In this document: positions 1 to 6,064 of the stretch, in pieces | How the letters are laid out: each line of letters begins with the position of its first letter | Position numbering within the stretch: position 1 is the stretch's first letter | Assembly (NCBI GenBank): GCA_003535955.1 | Contig: DPZM01000162.1 | Location: 1-6,064 of the forward strand | Direction of reading: 5' to 3' | Source: Lachnospiraceae bacterium | GTDB taxonomy: Bacteria > Bacillota > Clostridia > Lachnospirales > Lachnospiraceae | DNA: 6,064 bases | Notes under the pieces: model-generated | What the model was told of the DNA's origin: nothing | Seen by the model: the letters and a program-made list of their open reading frames with translations, nothing else | The model's database searches: none | Made by a program: the position numbers and the translations under genes

Positions 1-319
1 CCCTTACAGCCTTCTCAACAACCTCTGTGGGAGCCTTGGCAAGCTTCTCCCTTAAGGTCTGCTCCTTCATACCGCCTACATATTCAGAATGACGGTAGTA
101 AATCTTCTGGTCAAGCTTCTTACCAGTAACTGTGATCTTGTCAGCGTTAACAACGATAACATAATCACCGGTGTCTGCATGAGGTGTGAAGATGGGCTTG
201 TTCTTACCCCTTAAAATCTTGGCTACCTCAGATGCCAGACGTCCTAATGTATATCCTTCAGCATCAACGACATACCATTTTCTCTCAACGGCAGCCTCGT
301 TTGGCATAAAAGTCTTCAT
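1..319 (-). CDS. rplM: Ribosomal protein L13 (50S subunit), N-terminal part
   Basis: This is the first 106 codons of ribosomal protein L13, an early-assembling protein of the large ribosomal subunit that binds 23S rRNA. The frame starts at ATG 319-317 and runs off the left edge; bacterial L13 is usually about 142-150 residues, so roughly the last quarter is missing. The translation starts MKTFMPNEAAVERKWYVVDA and contains family-typical stretches: the GRLAS block (residues 26-30), ILRGKNKP (35-42), the ADTGDYV segment (48-54), the KITVTGKK block (61-68) and YYRHSEYVGG (74-83). The start is fixed by a GGAGGAA ribosome-binding site 8 bases upstream. In most bacteria rplM is followed by rpsI (S9), which would lie beyond the left edge. 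It has its own promoter and a long leader, suggesting autonomous, probably autoregulated expression. Identification is by recognition of conserved motifs and is very secure. Confidence 0.97.
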   Translation of the reverse strand, partial: MKTFMPNEAAVERKWYVVDAEGYTLGRLASEVAKILRGKNKPIFTPHADTGDYVIVVNADKITVTGKKLDQKIYYRHSEYVGGMKEQTLREKLAKAPTEVVEKAVR

Positions 320-440
320 TATCAGTTCCTCCGTTAAACCAGCGCTCGTGTTGGGAAATGACACTTACGCATCCATATTTATTATCCTTAACAAGGGTGT
401 AAACACCGGGGCTATGGCGCACTCCACCTCTTGTCACGCC
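320..440 (-). ncRNA. rplM 5' leader, candidate L13 leader (ribosomal-protein autoregulatory RNA)
   Basis: About 120 transcribed but untranslated bases lie between the expected transcription start near 440 and the L13 start codon. The RNA can form several compact helices: GGUG/CACC closing a UUUA loop (396-407), CCUU/AAGG with a GUU loop (386-396, sharing one base with the previous helix), GUGU/ACAC (348-351 with 361-364), and a possible long-range closing helix GCGC/GCGC (342-345 with 417-420). Firmicutes are known to carry an L13 leader family upstream of rplM, thought to be bound by the ribosomal protein for feedback control. Position and folding fit that family, but I could not run a covariance-model search, so membership is inferred. 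A simple unstructured leader is the alternative. Confidence 0.6.
326..332 (-). promoter_or_regulatory. Ribosome-binding site of rplM
   Basis: Read on the minus strand the bases are GGAGGAA, a near-complete Shine-Dalgarno sequence. Eight bases separate the GGAGG core from the ATG at 319-317. It decides the L13 start, since no other in-frame start nearby has such a site. Confidence 0.92.
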
Positions 441-445
441 TAAAT

Positions 446-474
446 ATTATATTACACGCCTCCCCGTGTGTCAA
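446..474 (-). promoter_or_regulatory. Sigma-A (sigma-70 type) promoter of rplM
   Basis: On the minus strand a perfect -35 box TTGACA (474-469) and a perfect -10 box TATAAT (451-446) are separated by exactly 17 bases, the optimal spacing. Transcription should start around 438-441. A short A-rich stretch (AAAATAA) immediately upstream of the -35 could add modest UP-element activity. Such a consensus promoter suits a highly expressed ribosomal-protein gene and implies transcription independent of the upstream giant gene. Confidence 0.93.
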
Positions 475-638
475 CGATTATTTTCAGATAACGGCGAAGT
501 CCCGCGAATCAAAGAGATATAGCTACACTTTTACTCATTATAAAATGCGAGGATAGCTCTTGTTTACTGGCTTTCCTCGCATTTAGACTGTCAAAGACAG
601 GGATTATAATTTACTGACAGGAAAAAAGCAAACTCGTA
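475..638. other. Intergenic spacer between the giant gene and the rplM promoter
   Basis: I see no coding potential in this spacer. Besides the terminator it holds a small hairpin CTGTC-AAA-GACAG (588-600) whose CTGTCA arm (588-593) could alternatively pair with TGACAG (615-620). It also contains one arm of an A/T-rich inverted repeat around the stop codon. From 485 to 540 I see nothing recognisable. Confidence 0.6.
543..584 (-). terminator. Hairpin terminator downstream of the giant secreted-protein gene
   Basis: A perfect 11-bp inverted repeat, AAATGCGAGGA (543-553) and TCCTCGCATTT (574-584), encloses a 20-base loop in which AGC (555-557) and GCT (570-572) can extend the stem past one mismatch. 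On the minus strand the stem is followed by UUUUAUAAU, a short U-rich run, whereas the plus-strand exit (AGACTG) has none. It is therefore oriented to end transcription of the gene stopping at 639. It lies 54 bases past that stop codon and about 70 bases before the rplM -35 box. The U-tract is imperfect, so termination may be partial. Confidence 0.75.
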
Positions 639-655
639 TTATCTCTTTTTTTCCT
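619..655. repeat. A/T-rich inverted repeat surrounding the stop codon of the giant gene
   Basis: AGGAAAAAAG at 619-628 pairs with CTTTTTTTCCT at 645-655, giving about ten pairs with one bulged base. The TAA stop (641-639) lies in the 16-base loop. Seen as RNA on the minus strand, the 3' arm is CUUUUUUCCU. It could be a weak secondary terminator, an mRNA 3'-end structure, or a chance product of the A-rich lysine codons at the end of the frame. Confidence 0.4.
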
Positions 656-3600
656 TAAATGATTTCATATCCTTCGCCTTAATGGTGAATGTAGCGGTTT
701 TGCTTCCGATGGCTGTGCCGGTGCCGGTGACCATAACCACAGCCTTGCCTCTTGCAGTGTTCCCGATATAGGTAACATTATAGTAAGAGGGATTAACCTT
801 GACCATGGAGCCCGACTTCACATATACATCTATGGCAGGACATACAGGTAAACCGGTATAATCCTGTGCTGCTAAGCCCTTTGCGGTACCTGCCGCTGTG
901 ATCTTGGCCTTGGATAAGTCAAACCTGGTGTTGTTTGCTTTGATTATGTTAAATGTGCCCGAAGCCGTTTCAGATGCGTAATTACCCTTGCCGGTAACCT
1001 TAACTGTGATCTTCTTACTGTCTTCTGTAAGTTCTACAGGCTTACCCGTAATGTTTACATCACCGTCGAAGTATTCAACTGTGTAGTCAGATTTATTAAG
1101 CAGTTCACCATTAAGTTCAACATAAGGCGCAGGCGCATATTTGCCCTTCTTATTATAAATCATATCAGGCACATAAACTTTCGCACTCTTAATGTGCGCC
1201 GCGCTGATCGTAAATGTACCTGCAGCAAGCGGTTTCCTACCCTTATAGTTGCCTATGAAAGTAACTGTATATTTGCCTGTTGCACCGGCCTTCTTATTGT
1301 TCGAATACTTGATCTTGTAATCAACGCCTTCCCTAAGAGTTGAGGGTGCCCCATCCCTGACTGCGGTCACGATGACAGCGGGCATAACTCCGCTCTTCTT
1401 ATATTCGATCTCTGCATCAGGATCCTCAAGAGCTGCCGTAACAGCCGCCTTGTCCTTATCCGGCGTTATCGTAAATGTTCCCTTGGCAGATCCGGTATAA
1501 TCTCCGCATCCGGTCACGGTATAATTAACTTTGCCGGCGTCCACATTATCTCCATAACTTATGATGAAATCGGTATCTTCCGTCAGTACCTTACCAGTAG
1601 GATCAGTAACTGTGATTTCTCCGGGCTCGCTCTCAGTTGATACTTTAAGCATCTGCGGCGAGCCGTCATATACACGGCTTAATCCCTTTTGTGCAGTAAC
1701 CTTGATGGTCACGGCTGTCACGGCAGCCTTAGCCTTAACTGTTACCGGTATATCTTTGATCTCACCCGTAAAGTTACCCTTACCCGTAATGCTTATGGTA
1801 GGCGACGCATCAGTAGATGCGAACTTAAGAGAAGGAGTGCTTCCCGTTATGGTTATATCTTTTGCCGTAAGCGCCTTGCCCATGTAACTTACCACAGGAG
1901 CAAACTTCTTACCCTCTTCAGCGATGAGTCCCGATATTGCAAAATCTGAGGTCAGGTTGCCCGCGCCGTCATCTATGCAAGCCGGAACGATATAGAACTC
2001 AAGGCTTGTGCCTCCGCTGTAATCGCCTTTACCTGTAATGGTTGCAGTTGAAGCTTTAGCGCTTACCGCCGTATTATTGGCGTACTTGACGGTATAATCA
2101 ACTCCTTCTGTCAGCACATTGCCACCAGCCTCAACTATAACTTCAGGAGTAAGCCTTCCGCCTGTATAGGTCATCTCATAATGAGAAGTCCCGGAATTAT
2201 ATGACAGGCCTTCGGAATCTCCGAAATAAACCAGCATTCCTGTCTCTTTTACTGTACCAGCAGGTATTATGACTTCGCTTTCCGTGGTATCCTTCCTGCC
2301 GGCTGCATCCAGATACAGACGTCCGCATTCTTCACAGATGTAATACTCGATATTGCCGGGCTCTGTTTTGGTCGCTTCTGTCCGCGCTATCTTCTTTAGG
2401 TTATGAACATGGTTGCCTGCAGGTATCACCCTCTCCTCAGTATGAGAAGCATCGCGCTTGCAAACTCTCTTTTCCCTTCCTGCAGTCGTCTCGGTTGCAG
2501 GAGTTATAGTCTCCCATTTATCCCAATCGTGTCCGAAAGCAGGGATGATGAGCGTGCTCTTATCTGAGATCTCATTCTTGCCCTCCGCATCCGAATAAGC
2601 CTTCAGGCAACCATAGCAAATATAGAACTCTTTATTACCGGTTTCTAAGCATGTTGCTTCCTTAGCAGCTATAAGATTAAGTTTATGCTCGTGCTCGGGC
2701 ACTACTTCTTCTTTTTCCTTAGGAATGACTTCAGTCTTAGTCTCACCGCAAGTAATGCAGGTATACTGTATGGATCCCTCCTGTGTAGTCGTCGCTTCCT
2801 TCACTACAGTTCCGTCATCCCAGTTATGAGATTCCGTCTCAACATAACCGCAGCCTTCAAATGTACAGGTATGTGAATGTGTATCCGCCCCGTCAGACTT
2901 ATAATCTCCGAACTCATGCTCAGTATGAGGCAGTGGAAGATCTTTTTTTATCAGACTGTAGGGCTTGATCTGCGGCTTGCCTGTAATGTTGATGGTGATA
3001 GGAATATCGACCACATCAGTGATAAGGGTATCACTTATTCCGACGTAGAACTTAAGGGTAACATCATATTCTCCCACCGGAGCAGACGCTGTACCCTCTA
3101 TGGTATTTCCCAGGGGGCCGATAATGAGTCCTTCAGGCATCGGATGTGCGGGATCTGCCTCCACATTTATAACTGTGTGTTTATTAAAGTGGGTATCAGG
3201 ACAGTTCCATTCATAATCAGTCAGAACAAAGACATCTTCAGCGCCCTGCATGATATCAAAAGAGGCACAGGGAAATGTAATGGTGTCCTTTTGTTCCTTG
3301 ATTGGGGTATTACCGCCAAATGTCCATGCGATCTCAACCTGTTTATGATCATCTGATGCAATTCCCTGAAAACTCAGGTTCGGATCATCATTCAACGTCC
3401 AGTCAACCAGATCATCGAATTCAAAATCCGTTGTCTCCGAATCAACCTCAAGAGTCAGTACAAAGCTCGAATCCTCTTTGATCGTTTTGTTTATTTCCAG
3501 GTTTTTCCATTGCAGATCCTTTACCTTGACTCTGGGATCACTGCAGTATATGGAATCCTTAGTCGGAGGATCACCGTGCAGGAACAGATCATTAAATCCA

Positions 3601-6064
3601 AACAGTTTCACGCTGCTTATGGTCTTATCCCAGTTGCCCTTTTGGACCGTGGCGACAAATTTACCGCCGTTAATGCCTCCGCCGACACCGTGATCGCAGT
3701 CGAGACCTGCCATATACGTACCCGCATCCGCCGCTGTTACATTGGATATCTCAAGATAGGTGCCATCTGAATCCTGCCATATTCTGTATTTTCCGCCGCT
3801 TGTAATCTCCTTGTTATCCTTAAACCACCGATACCCATAGCAGTGCTTACAACCCGCCGCATCACAAGGCGCCGAGATATATGCTGTCATCCCCTCATAC
3901 AGAGTAATATTTTTCTTCTGTCCCTCCTTATGTTCAAAGGAAGGCACATAGCATGTCTCCACTTCATTACTCGCCATACTGCCGCGAGAGTTCGTAAAGA
4001 TGCATGCGTATTTAGATGTGCCTCTCGGAATGACATAAAGCGTATTCTCCCCATCGCCCTCGATCTTAGTGGAATCCTTATATGATTCATAAGAGGGACT
4101 AGTTTTTATCCAGTATGAACTTGTGGCATTCTCAGCCTGTGCCGTAAGTTTCACCCTTTCACCCATAGACGTGGCTATGAGCTGCTTTTCAGGCTGCTTC
4201 TTGATCCTGATCGGTTCATCGTAGGATACTGCAAACAATGCGACGTTGCTGGACGTGATCTCATAGCTTCTCGTGCCCTCATATCTCTCTTTCACCGTGA
4301 TCATGATGATATAGCTCTCATTCTCCTTGAGTTTGGAAGATAGTCCCGAAATAGCCGTGGCAAGATCGATCTTAGAGTCTCCGAGAGCGGTTCCGCAGGT
4401 TCCGAGTTTATTACCGTCAAAATCCCATACCTCATAGGTATAGACCATCTTATGCTCCCTGCCTGTGGTCTTGGCAGTCGTATCAAAGACCGGATCGACC
4501 TTTGTCTGTACAAGCATATCCCCGCTCTTTTTCGGATTCCTCACATCATCCGAAGAACGATTGATGAACTCTACTACAGGTTTTTCGGAGTGAGAGTTGG
4601 GACTGATGAGAAGGGTTCTGCCAAAATCGGGTAAGCCATCCATCTCACCTGTAAACAAGGCCCACATAGCATCGTTTTTCGTTTTAGATTCATCTTTTAT
4701 CGTGAGATCCTTGTATCTGATCCTGGTGGCGACGCCACCGGTCATATCAATGCCGAGCCACACGCCCTCCTTGCCGCAGACAAGATTATCCGGAGTAAAG
4801 CCGAGTTCACCAAATGTAGTTTGAGCGTAAGAGTGACTATCTCCTCCATAGTGAATACCCCTGGCATCATAATCATATTTATCCAAAGTGAACTTTCCTG
4901 CGAGAATACTGACATTCGTTCTGTTTGGTTCCTTGTCATAAAAAGGATCATCTATCTGAAATACATCTGCGCTCGCATACCCGTTAAACTCACCCTCAAT
5001 AATATTGAGATTACCGGAATAAGCTTCGATAACGGCGTTTCGGTCATACATATTGTTCCATTCCGCCTTGAGTTTTCCCTGACTTATCAACATTTCATAC
5101 ATTTCATCGACGGTATACATATATGACCCGTCAGGATTTCTAAAATCACCTGTTCCATATTTACAAATCTGATTAACATGACTATATCCTCTTCCATAGA
5201 ACTCCCCGCCATTTATGGTGACATTTCCGCTGTTAAGTTCTATTGCAGTCCCGTTAACATACTTCTGTACGTCAACATATACTCCACTGGTTACGAATAT
5301 ATCACGATACGATTCAGCACTCGCACGGCCTGCTGCAACCTTACCTCCGTTTACTATAAGGTTGGCTCCGTTCACCTCGAATATGTCTCTCTGCTGATTA
5401 TGCACCTCAAATGTATCAACAAACAGATCCCAATACCCTCCTATATAGGTATACAAATGAGGGGTGGAACCATCATAGAAAAGCTTGCCCTTATTATCTT
5501 TATCATTAAGGATAAAGGTCGTGCCGGAATCAAGTTTAAACATTGTCGAATCTTCATGCCAGTTGCTGTAATCAGCAACCACATTATAACCATTTAAGTC
5601 AAGCCTCTTGGTGCCCCTGCCTACAGTCAGCCAATAAGGGACCGGTTCCGTATTATTATCATCCCAATGTTCTTTGTACCAGGGATCAATAGTTGCGATA
5701 TCGCTGTCATACTCTGCTCTGTAATACGGTACCTCTTCATACAGATCCGATTTCAATCTGATGTTCACATCGCCATTCTGAGTCATCAGCCGTTTGAATA
5801 CTGACATATCGGTGACTATCGTCCATTCAATATCATTATCCGCTTCCACAGAGTCAATTTCAGACTCAACACAATCGTCCACCGCATCCTCTGCAGCAAC
5901 AACCTCCGATTCACTCTGTTCTACGATCTCATCTTCTTCCGCGTCCGAATAATCCTCCAAAGACACATCAGATCCTTCACAGGATATGATCTCACCGTCT
6001 TCTTCAGACACGATATCCGGTCCTTCAGCTGCTAATACCGTCATAGCCGCTTCAGGCACGGTTC
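639..6064 (-). CDS. Giant secreted multidomain surface-type protein (beta-helix, Ig-like, CxxC and tandem beta-repeats), 5' partial
   Basis: The open frame runs from the right edge to TAA 641-639, giving 1806 residues counted from an in-frame GTG at 6059. That GTG is unlikely to be the real start: the frame continues to the edge, no ribosome-binding site can be seen, and residues 1-10 look like the end of a signal peptide. Residue numbers below use that GTG as 1. In order: acidic linker (11-79), beta-helix-like region (about 80-460), FN3-like stretch (about 494-612), Ig-like domain 1 (about 615-703), Ig-like domain 2 (about 704-805), unassigned region (about 811-970), He_PIG-like module (about 970-1028, with MPEGLIIGPLGNTIEG), CxxC repeats (about 1040-1268), six C-terminal beta-repeats (1271-1800) and a basic tail. 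No catalytic motif, LPXTG signal, SLH module, choline-binding repeat or C-terminal transmembrane segment is visible. The likely role is extracellular adhesion or scaffolding with an unknown ligand. I do not recognise a named gene. Confidence 0.93.
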   Translation of the reverse strand, partial: TVPEAAMTVLAAEGPDIVSEEDGEIISCEGSDVSLEDYSDAEEDEIVEQSESEVVAAEDAVDDCVESEIDSVEADNDIEWTIVTDMSVFKRLMTQNGDVNIRLKSDLYEEVPYYRAEYDSDIATIDPWYKEHWDDNNTEPVPYWLTVGRGTKRLDLNGYNVVADYSNWHEDSTMFKLDSGTTFILNDKDNKGKLFYDGSTPHLYTYIGGYWDLFVDTFEVHNQQRDIFEVNGANLIVNGGKVAAGRASAESYRDIFVTSGVYVDVQKYVNGTAIELNSGNVTINGGEFYGRGYSHVNQICKYGTGDFRNPDGSYMYTVDEMYEMLISQGKLKAEWNNMYDRNAVIEAYSGNLNIIEGEFNGYASADVFQIDDPFYDKEPNRTNVSILAGKFTLDKYDYDARGIHYGGDSHSYAQTTFGELGFTPDNLVCGKEGVWLGIDMTGGVATRIRYKDLTIKDESKTKNDAMWALFTGEMDGLPDFGRTLLISPNSHSEKPVVEFINRSSDDVRNPKKSGDMLVQTKVDPVFDTTAKTTGREHKMVYTYEVWDFDGNKLGTCGTALGDSKIDLATAISGLSSKLKENESYIIMITVKERYEGTRSYEITSSNVALFAVSYDEPIRIKKQPEKQLIATSMGERVKLTAQAENATSSYWIKTSPSYESYKDSTKIEGDGENTLYVIPRGTSKYACIFTNSRGSMASNEVETCYVPSFEHKEGQKKNITLYEGMTAYISAPCDAAGCKHCYGYRWFKDNKEITSGGKYRIWQDSDGTYLEISNVTAADAGTYMAGLDCDHGVGGGINGGKFVATVQKGNWDKTISSVKLFGFNDLFLHGDPPTKDSIYCSDPRVKVKDLQWKNLEINKTIKEDSSFVLTLEVDSETTDFEFDDLVDWTLNDDPNLSFQGIASDDHKQVEIAWTFGGNTPIKEQKDTITFPCASFDIMQGAEDVFVLTDYEWNCPDTHFNKHTVINVEADPAHPMPEGLIIGPLGNTIEGTASAPVGEYDVTLKFYVGISDTLITDVVDIPITINITGKPQIKPYSLIKKDLPLPHTEHEFGDYKSDGADTHSHTCTFEGCGYVETESHNWDDGTVVKEATTTQEGSIQYTCITCGETKTEVIPKEKEEVVPEHEHKLNLIAAKEATCLETGNKEFYICYGCLKAYSDAEGKNEISDKSTLIIPAFGHDWDKWETITPATETTAGREKRVCKRDASHTEERVIPAGNHVHNLKKIARTEATKTEPGNIEYYICEECGRLYLDAAGRKDTTESEVIIPAGTVKETGMLVYFGDSEGLSYNSGTSHYEMTYTGGRLTPEVIVEAGGNVLTEGVDYTVKYANNTAVSAKASTATITGKGDYSGGTSLEFYIVPACIDDGAGNLTSDFAISGLIAEEGKKFAPVVSYMGKALTAKDITITGSTPSLKFASTDASPTISITGKGNFTGEIKDIPVTVKAKAAVTAVTIKVTAQKGLSRVYDGSPQMLKVSTESEPGEITVTDPTGKVLTEDTDFIISYGDNVDAGKVNYTVTGCGDYTGSAKGTFTITPDKDKAAVTAALEDPDAEIEYKKSGVMPAVIVTAVRDGAPSTLREGVDYKIKYSNNKKAGATGKYTVTFIGNYKGRKPLAAGTFTISAAHIKSAKVYVPDMIYNKKGKYAPAPYVELNGELLNKSDYTVEYFDGDVNITGKPVELTEDSKKITVKVTGKGNYASETASGTFNIIKANNTRFDLSKAKITAAGTAKGLAAQDYTGLPVCPAIDVYVKSGSMVKVNPSYYNVTYIGNTARGKAVVMVTGTGTAIGSKTATFTIKAKDMKSFKEKKR
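660..2249 (-). repeat. Six tandem beta-sandwich (MBG/YDG/Ig-like) repeats at the C-terminus of the giant protein
   Basis: Residues about 1271-1800 divide into six diverged units of roughly 84-92 residues, with approximate boundaries 1271-1362, 1363-1446, 1447-1538, 1539-1624, 1625-1708 and 1709-1800. The shared pattern is L..G.DY.V.Y..N...G.....TITG.G.Y.G.....F.I. Good examples are YTVKYANNTA with ITGKGDYSGG in unit 1, FIISYGDNVDAG with VTGCGDYTG in unit 3 and YKIKYSNNKKAG with FIGNYKG in unit 4. Unit 2 lacks the DY.V.Y..N block and unit 6 lacks the G.Y.G turn. Unit 3 carries a YDGSP motif like YDG/MBG domains. Such arrays generally form elongated stalks. No sorting signal follows, only the tail KAKDMKSFKEKKR. 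Confidence 0.8.
2256..2942 (-). repeat. CxxC-type repeats in the giant protein (about residues 1040-1268)
   Basis: Five related units each contain a His-rich start, an Ala-Thr...Gly segment, a cysteine pair and mostly an Ile-Pro end. The cysteine positions are 1065/1070 (C-x4-C), 1101/1104, 1148/1151, 1200 (partner position is Asp1203) and 1242/1245. Short units ending TEVIP or ERVIP alternate with longer units of the pattern HxHxL..IA..EAT....GN.E.YIC..C, followed by an aromatic, a DA.G turn and an IIPA end. The type is widespread in extracellular proteins of Lachnospiraceae and relatives, but its function is not established. Metal binding or disulfide bonding is possible from the paired cysteines and histidines. 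Confidence 0.8.
3645..4217 (-). other. Two Ig-like domains of the giant protein
   Basis: Residues about 615-703 (starting RIKKQPEKQL) show the usual Ig order: a QP start, a VKLTAQA B-strand, a YWIK C-strand core and a YACIFTNSRG F-strand. Residues about 704-805 form a second domain with YRWFKDN (743-749) around core Trp745 and LEISNVTAADAGTY ending at Tyr782, the classic I-set E-F signature. In this second domain the usual F-strand cysteine position is Ala784, while Cys732, Cys737, Cys740 and Cys788 are present instead. Ig-like modules in bacterial secreted proteins usually space or bind ligands. Confidence 0.75.
4680..5822 (-). other. Beta-helix-like region (pectate-lyase-like fold) of the giant protein
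   Basis: Residues about 80-460 contain recurring short strand-turn units with Asn-Gly or Gly turns: LDLNGYNV (near 153), LIVNGGKV (near 234), NVTINGGEFYG (near 278), NLNIIEGEFNG (near 350) and VSILAGKFTLDK (near 381). Such spacing is typical of right-handed parallel beta-helices used in polysaccharide lyases, hydrolases and non-enzymatic adhesins. The rungs are irregular, with long aromatic-rich insertions such as the one around GYWDLFVDTF. I see no recognisable lyase catalytic set, so binding rather than catalysis is the safer guess. Confidence 0.6.
5823..6029 (-). other. Acidic N-terminal segment of the giant protein
   Basis: Residues 11-79 hold 29 Asp or Glu and no Lys or Arg, with Ser, Val and Ala filling the rest and two isolated cysteines (27 and 63). 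It is low in complexity and probably disordered. It follows the predicted signal cleavage site and precedes the first folded region. Comparable acidic leaders occur in secreted proteins of Clostridia, where they may act as spacers or bind cations; that role is inferred. Confidence 0.75.
6030..6064 (-). other. C-terminal end of a signal peptide with a predicted signal peptidase I site
   Basis: The frame enters the window as TVPEAAMTVLA followed by AEGPD. Val-Leu-Ala then Ala-Glu satisfies the small-residue rule at -3 and -1, so cleavage after Ala10 is plausible. The polar acidic segment begins directly afterwards. The hydrophobic core and true start codon should lie just beyond the right edge. 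This is inferred from only about a dozen residues. Confidence 0.6.

Noticed and set aside
186..443. Plus-strand open frame of 85 codons
   Set aside because: It lies antisense to the start of rplM, its leader and its promoter, and its translation has no recognisable features. No promoter or ribosome-binding site supports it.
582..610. Possible plus-strand promoter with TATAAT at 605-610
   Set aside because: The matching -35 position (TTTAGA) is poor, no plus-strand gene follows, and ATTATAAT is nearly self-complementary, so the match carries little information.
1561..1949. Two overlapping plus-strand frames with hydrophobic sequence
   Set aside because: Both are shadows of the C-terminal repeats, where Thr/Gly/Val-rich codons read backwards as Val, Thr and Pro.
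660..2942. CRISPR array or recent DNA-level tandem duplication
   Set aside because: The repetition is at protein level only. The units are too diverged in DNA and have no constant repeat-spacer structure.
2877..3356. Plus-strand open frame of 159 codons
   Set aside because: It is wholly antisense to the giant protein, whose frame shows clear conserved modules. The translation has scattered cysteines and no domain pattern, and I see no convincing ribosome-binding site.
5178..5597. Plus-strand open frame of 139 codons with hydrophobic stretches
   Set aside because: It is antisense to the beta-helix-like region. The hydrophobicity follows from reading the reverse complement of Asn/Asp-rich codons, giving Ile, Val and Leu.
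6057..6059. GTG as the true start codon of the giant protein
   Set aside because: The frame is open to the window edge, no ribosome-binding site is visible in the five remaining bases, and the residues here resemble the end of a signal peptide.

Overview
The window looks like chromosomal DNA from a low-to-mid GC member of the Clostridia, most likely a Lachnospiraceae gut or rumen bacterium. This is inferred from the Firmicutes-type L13 protein with its long leader, the textbook TTGACA/TATAAT promoter, and a giant secreted protein of the Ig-like and CxxC-repeat style common in that family. The family assignment is recognition from memory, not a database result.

Everything supported lies on the minus strand. 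From right to left there is (1) a very large open frame at 6064-639, whose 5' end lies outside the window and which encodes a secreted multidomain surface-type protein of at least 1806 residues; (2) a 319-base intergenic stretch (638-320) with an A/T-rich inverted repeat around the stop codon, a strong hairpin acting as terminator, a near-perfect sigma-A promoter and a roughly 120-nt structured 5' leader; and (3) the first 106 codons of rplM (ribosomal protein L13), which runs off the left edge.

The giant protein reads in order: the end of a signal peptide; a 69-residue highly acidic segment without Lys or Arg; a region of short beta-strand/turn repeats resembling a right-handed beta-helix; an FN3-like stretch; two Ig-like domains, the second with a DAGTY F-strand motif and unusual cysteines; an unassigned region ending in a He_PIG-like Ig module; a set of H/W...CxxC...IP repeats; and six diverged 85-95-residue beta-sandwich repeats ending in a short basic tail. 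No sortase motif, C-terminal membrane segment or recognisable wall-binding module is visible. It is best described as a secreted or surface adhesin/scaffold-like protein of unknown ligand.

The two genes are co-directional but appear to be separate transcription units: the terminator isolates the housekeeping ribosomal gene, which has its own promoter and leader. Nothing here amounts to a demonstrable new biological system. The most unusual elements are the domain architecture of the giant protein, its cysteine-bearing modules and its charge polarity.
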